Shown here: piece after piece, positions 1-5,886 of the stretch
How the letters are laid out: each line of letters starts with the position of its first letter
Numbering within the stretch: position 1 is the stretch's first letter
Position numbers and translations under genes: made by a program
Notes under the pieces: generated by a model
The model's input: only the letters and a program-made list of their open reading frames with translations
Databases searched by the model: none
What the model was told of the DNA's origin: nothing
Assembly: GCA_001508835.1 (NCBI GenBank)
Contig: LGFB01000023.1
Span: forward strand, 1-11,084
Direction of reading: 5' to 3'
Source of the DNA: a bacterium 42_11
Lineage (GTDB): Bacteria > Synergistota > GBS-1
DNA length: 11,084 bases

Positions 1-677
1 TTCCTCGATATGGAAAAAACATGAGGTAAAGCGCTTCTTTCTCTACCGGAGGGAGACATGACGAAGAGCTCCACCCTGCGCCCTGGATAGTTATCCCCCG
101 CATACTTAAGAAGGGCAAGCCCTCCAACTCCATCGATCTCAACCTCGGTGATACCTTCTCTTATCACCTTCAGGCTTTCAGCCACCCCAACGCTGACTAA
201 CTTTCCAGCTTCCCGAATAAGCTTAAGCTCCTCCTCATCCTTAATCAGCCTCTCTTTAGCTATGAAGGAGCCTATATCCCCAAACTCCACGACGCCGGCA
301 TCCCTTAAAAGCTCATAAATGTAGAGGGGAAGGGCATCCTTCTCGATACCAGCCCTTCTCCATCCCTTCTTCGATACAAGCCTTTTAAGAATGCCAAAGG
401 GGTCTATCCCCTCCGATGCCTTCTCGGGATGCTCATAGTAAACGTGGATATGGTCTACCTGGGCATCTTCCTTAGAATGAAGCTCCTCAAGAGCAGGAAC
501 TATTAAATGACTCTCATCAGGGGAGATAAGAAGTATTATCGGACGGCTGTAAATTAGGGCATAAAAGCCACTATAGTAATACTGATTTAGCGGGTTTAAT
601 ATCAACGCAAAATCAAGACCCCTCTTAAACACATATTCCCTCAACCTCTTTACCCTCGAACTTACCCCCTTCAACAT
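1..677 (-). CDS. Xaa-Pro peptidase / creatinase-type M24 family protein, N-terminal part (partial)
   Basis: The reading frame is open for 225 codons from ATG at 677 and runs off the left edge. The N-terminal half has the creatinase_N look: an NPLNQYYYSGFYA segment near residues 29-40, then an alpha/beta domain. A linker reading KERLIKDEEELKLIREAG (about 141-158) is the typical entry into the M24 pita-bread domain. The last visible residues include SGRERSALPH, matching the conserved His stretch that precedes the metal ligands. The Asp/Asp/His/Glu/Glu metal site itself lies outside the window, so activity cannot be judged. Family members cleave X-Pro dipeptides (PepQ/PepP) or hydrolyse creatine- or ectoine-like amides; the substrate here is not determined. 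A strong GGTGAGGTGAT site overlaps the stop codon of the upstream symporter gene, 9 bp away, so the two are co-transcribed and probably translationally coupled. Confidence 0.85.
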   Translation of the reverse strand, partial: MLKGVSSRVKRLREYVFKRGLDFALILNPLNQYYYSGFYALIYSRPIILLISPDESHLIVPALEELHSKEDAQVDHIHVYYEHPEKASEGIDPFGILKRLVSKKGWRRAGIEKDALPLYIYELLRDAGVVEFGDIGSFIAKERLIKDEEELKLIREAGKLVSVGVAESLKVIREGITEVEIDGVGGLALLKYAGDNYPGRRVELFVMSPSGRERSALPHVFSISR

Positions 678-686
678 ATCATCACC

Positions 687-2051
687 TCACCTTTTCGATG
701 AAAACCCGTTAACCAAAAGGAGGGTTAAAATAGCTGCAGGGGCGGCAACTATGACGCTCGCCAAGCCATACGGTTTGCCCATAAACTCCCACGCCAAGGT
801 CACTATGGCTCCAACCACCATGGAAGAGATACCCGCCGACGGCTTAACGCTCGGCCATAAAATGGCGGCAAGCAATGCGGGCGTGATGGAAGCCCCATAC
901 ATGGTATAGGCATACATCTGAACGGCAAGAACCGTCGGAAAGTAAGTAATAAGCACATAGGCTAATACACCTAAAACAATGACTCCCCATCTTGTTACAG
1001 CGAGACGATGTTTATCCGTCGCTTCTCTATTTATCACCCTCGCATATATATCCCATCCAAGGTTAACGGCGCTTGAGAGAAGATAGGAATTACCGGTAGT
1101 TATTATAAATGCGGATATCGCAGCAAGACACAAGGCACCGACAAAGGTTGGCATGGCATCGGAGGCCAGCTTTATCATCGCCATGCCAGGATTGATATTA
1201 GGGAAAAGAGCCCTTGAAGCTGTGGCACCATAGGCAACAAGAGGCATAACCACTAAAACGCCAAAGAACCAGCCTATAGCCCCCCACTTCGCTGCCTTGG
1301 GGTCTTTAGCGGCAAAGAACCTCTGATACATGTTTTGGTCTCCTAAGATGAGGAAGAAGAGAGGGAAGAAATAACCTAAAATGGTGATGATTGAAAGGCC
1401 TCCAAGCTTTAAGTGCTCCGGAGGAAGCTTAGAGGCTATCGTAGCCCAACTCCCCGCATTGGAGATAGCAAGAGGTATACCTATTCCCAATCCTAAAAGC
1501 ATAATGCAGGCACTCATAAAATCAGTGTAGGCCACGGAGTAAAGTCCTCCCAAAACGGCCGAACCTATGACCACAAGGGCGCCTATCAATATCCCGATCT
1601 TCGTAGGGATACCTAAGGTGGCATTTAAAACGAAGCCAATTCCACTGTATTGATACGAAGTTATCCCCACATAGGCAAGCATGATGATCAAGCTTCCTAT
1701 GATCCTCGCGGCCTCTCCATACCTATATTCAAGAACATCGGGAACGGTCTGCATCCTAAGCTCGTGAATCCGCTTGGATAAGAAATACAGAATCACGATA
1801 CCTATGGGAGCTGCCATACCGAAAATTATTGCCACCCAAGGACCATGTCTGAACGCCAAGGAGTTAGTTCCACCAACGACGGTTCCCGAACCCATCCATG
1901 TGGCCATGAAAGTCCCGGCTAATATAATTCCAGGCAAGCTTCTTCCAGCCACGGTGAAGTCCTCTGAAGTTTTAATATACCTTGTAAAATAAATGCTAAG
2001 CAGGACCACCGCGATAAGATAGACAACCACCACTACAAATGTCAAGGGCAT
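687..2051 (-). CDS. Sodium:solute symporter (SSS family, PutP/PanF-like)
   Basis: This 454-residue, very hydrophobic protein of about 13 membrane helices is normal in length for the SSS family (TC 2.A.21). Visible family marks are the N-terminal substrate/Na-site helix with AGTFMATWMGSGTVVG (45-60), GGLYSVAYTD (168-177) matching the GGxxAVxxTD signature, GDQNMYQRFFAAKD (237-250), and the helix-8 region ITTGNSYLLSSAVNLGWDIY (317-336), where Ser/Thr residues usually form the second Na site. It imports an organic solute with sodium across the inner membrane. The substrate cannot be read from sequence, but the M24 peptidase encoded 9 bp downstream suggests a dipeptide, proline-containing compound or related amide. 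The start is supported by GGAGGTG, 7 nt upstream of ATG. Confidence 0.9.
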   Translation of the reverse strand: MPLTFVVVVVYLIAVVLLSIYFTRYIKTSEDFTVAGRSLPGIILAGTFMATWMGSGTVVGGTNSLAFRHGPWVAIIFGMAAPIGIVILYFLSKRIHELRMQTVPDVLEYRYGEAARIIGSLIIMLAYVGITSYQYSGIGFVLNATLGIPTKIGILIGALVVIGSAVLGGLYSVAYTDFMSACIMLLGLGIGIPLAISNAGSWATIASKLPPEHLKLGGLSIITILGYFFPLFFLILGDQNMYQRFFAAKDPKAAKWGAIGWFFGVLVVMPLVAYGATASRALFPNINPGMAMIKLASDAMPTFVGALCLAAISAFIITTGNSYLLSSAVNLGWDIYARVINREATDKHRLAVTRWGVIVLGVLAYVLITYFPTVLAVQMYAYTMYGASITPALLAAILWPSVKPSAGISSMVVGAIVTLAWEFMGKPYGLASVIVAAPAAILTLLLVNGFSSKR

Positions 2052-2058
2052 TAAGCAA

Positions 2059-2086
2059 CACCTCCATTCGATTTTTTTAAATTATA
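2059..2086 (-). promoter_or_regulatory. Possible -10 element and strong RBS before the symporter gene
   Basis: On the minus strand a TATAAT hexamer lies at 2086-2081 and GGAGGTG at 2065-2059, 7 nt before the ATG. No good -35 hexamer is seen at 16-18 bp, so the promoter call is weak. The symporter may instead be read from the exonuclease promoter further upstream. The RBS is clear. Confidence 0.35.
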
Positions 2087-2118
2087 TTCTATAAAAAGAA
2101 AAAGCTAAAGCCTCGCTC

Positions 2119-2625
2119 CTAAAAGGATTTCTCAAGCTTCTCCCTTAAAATCCTCAAATTACAAACATCCTCCCTATTGTATTCAAGCAGAAGCTTGAGA
2201 GAATGAAAATCCTTAAACCTTTTATACTTCTCCCACAGTATTATCGCCATCTTCCCATCGATGTCCTTAAGCCTTCTTTCTATCTTCAGCTTTCTTTCAA
2301 CCACCTTAAGCCCCCCATAGAGCTTTCTTTCCCAGCAGAGATACATCAAATCACAGTGTTCCAAGAAATCCTCCAGATTCAAACCAAGCTTCTTTCTTAT
2401 AAAGGGAAGGTCAAACCTCGAGCCGTTATAAGTATAGATGCGCCTAACACCCCTTAAGACGGAGATAAGGTTATTGCATGTAACTCCCTCGTCTATTAGT
2501 TGAACGATTTTACTGCCTCCAAGCCCCTCAAGATATATTCCCACAACCGTGATTTCCGAGCATGAAGGATTTAAACCTGTTGTCTCTATATCTAAATAAG
2601 CACTGTGAAAAACAGGCTTAAACAT
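2119..2625 (-). CDS. Predicted ribonuclease-H-fold 3'-5' exonuclease (YprB/RNase_H_2-like, DEDDy)
   Basis: The protein has 168 residues and holds the three exonuclease motifs of the DEDD superfamily in order. Exo I is YLDIETTG, with D12 and E14. Exo II is YNGSRFDLPFI, with D72. Exo III is EYNREDV, with Y149 and D153, a Y-X3-D arrangement of the DEDDy type. Length and motif wording match the stand-alone RNase_H_2/YprB-like group (the YNGxxFDxPF and YNxxDV phrases), which is found in many bacteria and archaea without a settled role; DNA or RNA processing is the usual guess. The core is complete and no helicase or polymerase domain is attached. The start at 2625 is preceded by GGGAGTG. The gene is divergent from smpB and shares a promoter region with it. 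Confidence 0.8.
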   Translation of the reverse strand: MFKPVFHSAYLDIETTGLNPSCSEITVVGIYLEGLGGSKIVQLIDEGVTCNNLISVLRGVRRIYTYNGSRFDLPFIRKKLGLNLEDFLEHCDLMYLCWERKLYGGLKVVERKLKIERRLKDIDGKMAIILWEKYKRFKDFHSLKLLLEYNREDVCNLRILREKLEKSF

Positions 2626-2646
2626 TTAAGACACTCCCTTAAGCCC

Positions 2647-2655
2647 ATTATAGCA
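2647..2655 (-). promoter_or_regulatory. Extended -10 promoter of the exonuclease gene
   Basis: Reading leftward, TGC-TATAAT (2655-2647) is a perfect extended -10 element. The -35 position, around 2670-2675, is only weakly matched, as is common for extended -10 promoters. Transcription would begin near 2640, about 15 nt before the ATG at 2625, leaving room for the GGGAGTG ribosome site. Confidence 0.6.
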
Positions 2656-2670
2656 TAAGAAAGGGGTATT

Positions 2671-2699
2671 TTGACTTTTTTTGACCTTTATGATATAAT
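2671..2699 (+). promoter_or_regulatory. Strong sigma-70-type promoter of smpB-ssrA
   Basis: TTGACT (2671-2676), a 17-bp spacer and TATAAT (2694-2699), with TGA directly before the -10, make a near-consensus promoter with an extended -10. A start 7 nt downstream falls at about 2706, only 3 nt before the smpB ATG, so the message would be leaderless. A second TTGACC at 2681-2686 repeats the -35 word exactly 10 bp later but is too close to serve this -10. The exonuclease promoter lies back-to-back, with its -35 zone in the same bases. Confidence 0.75.
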
Positions 2700-2708
2700 T
2701 TCCTTGCC

Positions 2709-3155
2709 ATGAAGTTAATAGCTCAAAACAAGAAGGCCTACCATGATTATGATATAATTGAAACTTATGAAGCGGGCATAGTCCTTCAGGGGAGCGAGAT
2801 AAAATCCGTGAGAGAGGGAAGGGTAAACCTGAAGGACAGCTATGCGAAACCGAAAGGCGGAGAGCTATGGCTTTACGATATGCATATCTCCCCTTATGAC
2901 AAGGCTTCCTTCTTTAATCATGACCCATTACGACCGAGAAAGCTCCTTTTACACAAGCATGAAATAATAAGATTGATCGGAAAAGTCAACGAGAGGGGCT
3001 TGACATTAATACCTCTAAAGATATATATAAATGAGAGAGGAAAGGCAAAGATAGAGCTCGCCTTAGCCAAAGGCAAAAAGCTCCACGACAAAAGAAAGGC
3101 AATAGCGGAAAGGGATCTAAAAAGAGAGCTTGAAAGGACAATGAAATACAGGTAG
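2709..3155 (+). CDS. smpB: SsrA-binding protein SmpB
   Basis: This 148-residue protein is full length for SmpB, the partner that binds the tRNA-like domain of tmRNA and carries it into the A site of stalled ribosomes. Typical segments are [15 protein letters not shown] at the start, [22 protein letters not shown] (20-41), a conserved central region with [28 protein letters not shown], and the basic tail [20 protein letters not shown] that enters the mRNA channel. The ATG at 2709 is the only in-frame start that keeps the conserved N-terminus. It has no Shine-Dalgarno sequence and lies about 3 nt from the predicted transcription start. The stop codon ends 1 nt before the mature tmRNA 5' end, so smpB and ssrA share a transcript and the two products act together in trans-translation. 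Confidence 0.97.
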   Translation: MKLIAQNKKAYHDYDIIETYEAGIVLQGSEIKSVREGRVNLKDSYAKPKGGELWLYDMHISPYDKASFFNHDPLRPRKLLLHKHEIIRLIGKVNERGLTLIPLKIYINERGKAKIELALAKGKKLHDKRKAIAERDLKRELERTMKYR

Positions 3156-3156
3156 T

Positions 3157-3510
3157 GGGGGCGAACGGTTTCGACGGCATATGGGCGTGCGCGGAAAGCG
3201 AGCCGAGGTCCCGTAACCTCGTAAAACAACGGGAAGAAAAAATAAATGCCGACTACGGCTACGCAATGGCTGCTTAATTAAGCAGCCCATCCCTTTAGCC
3301 TGACGCCGCTAAGGCTGAAGGGGTGAAAAAGGCGCGGCTCTTCCATGAAAGGTCGCCCCGCCTTTCATGGAGAAAACGAACCGGGGCTTGCCCTTGAAGG
3401 ATCCTGCCCTTGGGAGCCTTCAAGGGGAGAGCGAAACAAGGGCTACGCTCGTAGCGGGTTCCGGCATCACCATATGTCGGACGCGGGTTCGAATCCCGCC
3501 GCCTCCACCA
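3157..3510 (+). ncRNA. ssrA: Transfer-messenger RNA (tmRNA, one-piece)
   Basis: The tRNA-like part is complete. GGGGGCG (3157-3163) pairs with CGCCTCC (3500-3506), including the G3-U pair read by alanyl-tRNA synthetase. Discriminator A and an encoded CCA follow, and the T arm is GCGGG-TTCGAAT-CCCGC (3483-3499). The 5' D-like region has the usual GGTTTCGACGG. I can trace four pseudoknots. PK1: stem 3204-3209/3216-3221 and loop pairing 3210-3214/3229-3233. PK2: 3291-3300/3313-3322 and 3305-3309/3334-3338. PK3: 3343-3352/3361-3370 and 3355-3360/3382-3387. PK4: 3391-3400/3417-3426 and 3406-3412/3437-3443. The mRNA-like frame lies between PK1 and PK2. Length is 354 nt, normal for the family. It rescues ribosomes stalled on broken messages and tags the peptide for proteolysis. 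No separate promoter is seen inside smpB. Confidence 0.97.
3248..3277 (+). other. tmRNA tag-peptide reading frame (ADYGYAMAA-stop)
   Basis: The resume codon GCC at 3248 opens a frame that reads ADYGYAMAA and ends at TAA 3275-3277; the first Ala of the added tag comes from the charged tmRNA itself. The YA-x-AA ending is the ClpXP-type degron, here MAA rather than the common LAA. The TAA lies inside a perfect 20-nt palindrome (3268-3287), the helix that normally closes the tag frame ahead of PK2. Confidence 0.88.
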
Positions 3511-3526
3511 TTTTTTTTATCTTTAC

Positions 3527-3548
3527 AAAGGAGGCCGTGGAGGTGTAA
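3527..3548 (+). promoter_or_regulatory. Tandem ribosome sites before the cupin gene, with a 3-codon mini-frame
   Basis: AAAGGAGG (3527-3534) is a near-perfect Shine-Dalgarno 2 nt before GTG-GAG-GTG-TAA (3537-3548). GGAGGTG (3539-3545) then lies 7 nt before the cupin ATG at 3553 and decides that start. Whether the upstream site initiates on the tiny frame is unknown. Confidence 0.5.
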
Positions 3549-3552
3549 AAAA

Positions 3553-3921
3553 ATGGACTTTCCCGTGGGAGAGAAGTTTAAACTCAACGGATTGGTGAAT
3601 TATCAAGAAGGCTCCATAGTTAGTAGAACGCTCATAGACAAGAAAACCGGAACAGTTACCCTCTTTGCCTTTGACAGGGGACAAGGGCTAAGCGAACACA
3701 CGGCACCCTTCGATGCAATGGTTATAGTCCTTGAGGGTAAAGCCCAGATTACCATAGAAGGCAAAGCTCACCTGTTAAGCGGCGGTGAGATGATAATAAT
3801 GCCCGCCAACAAGCCTCACGCTGTGAGAGCAGAAGAGAGGTTTAAGATGCTCCTCGTGATGATAAGAGATAAAGGACCAATACACTTAAAGGAGAGAGAT
3901 GAAATTTCAAAATGCTCTTAA
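3553..3921 (+). CDS. Small cupin-domain protein
   Basis: From ATG 3553 the product is 122 residues, a single-domain cupin. The beta-barrel motifs read GQGLSEHTAPFDAMVIVLEG (43-62) and GGEMIIMPANKPHAV (77-91). The likely metal ligands are H49, with E48 beside it, and H89; the first motif has one His instead of the usual HxH. This wording belongs to a common family of about 110-residue cupins in anaerobes whose function is unknown, so a catalytic role should not be assumed. The frame stays open back into the tmRNA, but the GGAGGTG site fixes the start at 3553. No promoter is visible between the tmRNA and this gene, so it probably depends on read-through past the T-run at 3511-3518. The last 17 or so residues go beyond the family core and overlap the 3' end of the opposing gene. 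Confidence 0.85.
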   Translation: MDFPVGEKFKLNGLVNYQEGSIVSRTLIDKKTGTVTLFAFDRGQGLSEHTAPFDAMVIVLEGKAQITIEGKAHLLSGGEMIIMPANKPHAVRAEERFKMLLVMIRDKGPIHLKERDEISKCS

Positions 3922-4306
3922 GATTAAAGATAACCCATCGCCTCGAACTACCACCGTAAAATCCCACTATAAAGGCCAGAGGGTCTGCAAGCGCCAGAAC
4001 CAAGATCAAAAAGCGGAAGAACCTAACCTCTGAGAAAACCGAAATTGAGAACACACCCGTTAAATAATACCAAGCATCACTGGGGCTTCTTCTCTCGAGC
4101 TCGCTTAAAAGCTTCCCCCACAAGCCTTCCAAGGGAAGCTTTACCTTCCGGTGAAGCCTAAAAACTTCTAAAAGGGAAAAACACAGCCACGGGAAAAGCA
4201 CAAAAATCTTCCACTTCACGAAAAGATAAGTTAGAATATAAATCGAAAGATCTGTAAAGATGTGTATGACCTTTCTAATCAAATTAATAAAGTCCAATAT
4301 GTCCAC
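3842..4306 (-). CDS. Integral membrane protein resembling a shortened polyprenol/dolichol kinase (COG0170-like)
   Basis: The protein has 154 residues with about four or five hydrophobic helices. It shows phrases of the SEC59/DGK1/phytol-kinase group: RKVIH (11-15), LEVFRLHRKV (46-55), AWYYLTG (78-84) and LALADPLAFIVGFYGG (104-119), followed by RR and LKS (129-131). In that family the D of the GD/AD-x-LA-x-xxG segment and the following KSxEGS are central to CTP-dependent phosphorylation of a prenol. Here KSxEGS is replaced by KSILKF and the protein ends early; relatives are usually about 200 residues. It may therefore be a truncated, decaying or divergent copy. The start is a GTG at 4306 with no convincing ribosome site, and an in-frame TTG lies 9 nt inside. 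Its 3' end overlaps the cupin gene by 80 bp. Confidence 0.5.
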   Translation of the reverse strand: MDILDFINLIRKVIHIFTDLSIYILTYLFVKWKIFVLFPWLCFSLLEVFRLHRKVKLPLEGLWGKLLSELERRSPSDAWYYLTGVFSISVFSEVRFFRFLILVLALADPLAFIVGFYGGSSRRWVIFNLKSILKFHLSPLSVLVLYLLSSRGAS

Positions 4307-4357
4307 GGTCAGGGACTTTACAAAGATTAAATAACTAAAAAGAAGAGGTGACTTTAA

Positions 4358-5632
4358 GTGAAAAAGTGGCTTTCTCTTTTAGGGGTCTTAATTATGGGAT
4401 TTTCCATCTTAGGTGAAGCCCACGCATGCGTTCTTAAAATCTACCCCTCTCCCTTTGAAGCGAAGGTAAAAGAGGTTTTAACCTTCCGCCTGGAGAGATA
4501 CCCCACCCATAGAAGATGCGTTTTACCCGTGGAGGAAACGAAGATAACGGTCTCTAAGGGCACCGTGGTGGACCCGGGGACTTGGAAGGAAGGAAACCCG
4601 GATGTCCTCGAGTTTAAGGTGCGCTTTGACGAGGCGGGAGAAGCTTTCGTAAGAGCGGAAAGGGAGTGCCCGAGGGAAGGACTCATAGTCGTAGAAACTA
4701 AAGGCACGGTAACAGAAGCAACTTCCTCTCAAGCTTCCACGCTTAAAGCAGAAGAGCTTCCGAAAGAACCAGAAGCTCCTTCCACCGTAGCCACCCCAGC
4801 CACCTCCCTTACCCATCCCAAGGAAAGCACCGTAAGCATAACCCACATCGTAGGATCTATAAATTTGAACCTTTGGTATGTATTCTTTGCAGCGGGAGTA
4901 ATAATGTTTCTCTCAAACTTAAGCAGTTACAGGAAACCATTGCTCTTTTTAAGCGTAGTTTTCTTAGGCTTCTTTCTGGGGGGATGTCCTGAACCTGTGG
5001 GAACCATATTTTACCTTTTATCCAGAAATAGGGAGCTATTCTGGACTGCCCTTATACTCTTTGCAATACCAGTAACCATATCCTTTATATGGGGAAGGGT
5101 CTTCTGTGGATGGATATGCCCCCTTGGAGCGGTTCAAGAGCTTATGCACAGAGCTCAACCCCATCTTAATTGCTATCATGGACTTCCGCCATGGATAGAC
5201 AGGCCTCTTAAATGGGCAAAATTTGCAGTATTGTTCGGCGTTGGATACCTCACATGGAAGAGCGCAACCAACCTTTTCTCCGAATACGAGCCCTTTAAGG
5301 TTCTATTTAACCTCACGGGAACAACCTTAGGTATAGGGATATTGGCATTAACCCTTTTAATCTCCCTCTTTTTAAGCAGACCCTTTTGCAGATACATCTG
5401 CCCCTTGGGAGCGATATTTAAGATAACCGCCCCATTTTCATACTTTAAGGTAACCCTCGATGAAGAGGCATGCGTAGAATGCGGACTTTGCACGCAAGAG
5501 GGGATATGCCCGATGGGAGCGATAAAGTGCAAGGAAGAAGGGAAAAAACCCATCATAAATTACGGGGAATGCATCGCCTGTTTGGAGTGCAAAAACACTT
5601 GCAAAAAGGGAGGATTAAAGGTGGGACGATAA
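4358..5632 (+). CDS. NapH/NosR-like membrane 4Fe-4S protein with exported N-terminal domain
   Basis: The 424-residue protein starts at GTG 4358, 7 nt after AGAGGTGA. A signal peptide (1-23, ending EAHA) is followed by an extracytoplasmic beta-rich domain (about 24-118) with Cys 24, 54 and 104, then a Ser/Thr/Pro-rich linker (about 120-160). The membrane part (about 170-360) has five or six helices carrying GGCPEPVG (C210), FCGWICPLGA (C250, C254) and FCRYICPLGA (C344, C348), the paired CxxxCP loops of the NapH/NosR/CcoG-like family. The C-terminus is a two-cluster ferredoxin: C372, C375, C378, C384-P and C405, C408, C411, C415. Family members pass electrons between a quinol or ferredoxin and periplasmic partners. 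It heads a three-gene set with a likely heme membrane protein and an exported superoxide-reductase-like protein. The fused exported domain is not one I recognise. Confidence 0.8.
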   Translation: MKKWLSLLGVLIMGFSILGEAHACVLKIYPSPFEAKVKEVLTFRLERYPTHRRCVLPVEETKITVSKGTVVDPGTWKEGNPDVLEFKVRFDEAGEAFVRAERECPREGLIVVETKGTVTEATSSQASTLKAEELPKEPEAPSTVATPATSLTHPKESTVSITHIVGSINLNLWYVFFAAGVIMFLSNLSSYRKPLLFLSVVFLGFFLGGCPEPVGTIFYLLSRNRELFWTALILFAIPVTISFIWGRVFCGWICPLGAVQELMHRAQPHLNCYHGLPPWIDRPLKWAKFAVLFGVGYLTWKSATNLFSEYEPFKVLFNLTGTTLGIGILALTLLISLFLSRPFCRYICPLGAIFKITAPFSYFKVTLDEEACVECGLCTQEGICPMGAIKCKEEGKKPIINYGECIACLECKNTCKKGGLKVGR

Positions 5633-5654
5633 TTCTGCCCACACACCGTAGGGG

Positions 5655-5867
5655 GTGAAACCCTTGGAGGTCATAGCAAATATATTTTTCACATCAGGAA
5701 TTTTAGCTCTAACCTTAATGATTGCAACCGTCTCCATTCCCTTTTTAAGACCATACCTTAAGGGGGTAAATCCCAGAAAGCTTCTTGTAATTCATAAATT
5801 TGCAGGAATAGGAGCTTTATTATCAGCCATGATTCATGCTTTGCTTTACTATATTTTCTTAAAGTGA
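5655..5867 (+). CDS. Small two-helix membrane protein with HX13H, likely heme-binding
   Basis: This 70-residue protein consists of two hydrophobic helices (about 6-29 and 43-68) joined by a short basic loop (LKGVNPRK). The second helix carries H47 and H61 with 13 residues between, in the phrase HKFAGIGALLSAMIH. HX13H in a membrane helix, with small Gly/Ala residues facing inward, is the bis-heme spacing used in cytochrome b and ferric-reductase/NOX domains. With only one such helix per chain, dimerisation would be needed to supply four ligands for two hemes; that is inference. The start is GTG 5655, with a weak G-rich ribosome site and no better in-frame choice. It sits 22 bp after the Fe-S gene and 19 bp before the exported protein, so a role in the same electron path is likely. 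Confidence 0.7.
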   Translation: MKPLEVIANIFFTSGILALTLMIATVSIPFLRPYLKGVNPRKLLVIHKFAGIGALLSAMIHALLYYIFLK

Positions 5868-5886
5868 AAGGGGGATTAAGTATAAG

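Noticed and set aside
2681..2686. TTGACC as the -35 of the smpB promoter
   Set aside because: It leaves only 7 bp to the -10; TTGACT at 2671 gives the correct 17 bp.
2918..3229. Open frames on the minus strand across smpB and the tmRNA 5' end
   Set aside because: They are shadows of smpB, without family features or ribosome sites.
3483..3518. Intrinsic terminator formed by the tmRNA T arm and the run of eight T
   Set aside because: The hairpin belongs to the tRNA-like fold and stands 11 nt from the T-run; some termination may occur there but the structure is not a standard terminator.
3367..3552. Upstream extension of the cupin frame into the tmRNA gene
   Set aside because: The bases form the tmRNA pseudoknots and tRNA-like domain, and a GGAGGTG site marks the cupin start at 3553.
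4441..4846. Minus-strand open frames opposite the NapH-like gene, one rich in Gly and aromatic residues
   Set aside because: Composition is that expected of the complement of the real coding strand, and there is no start context.
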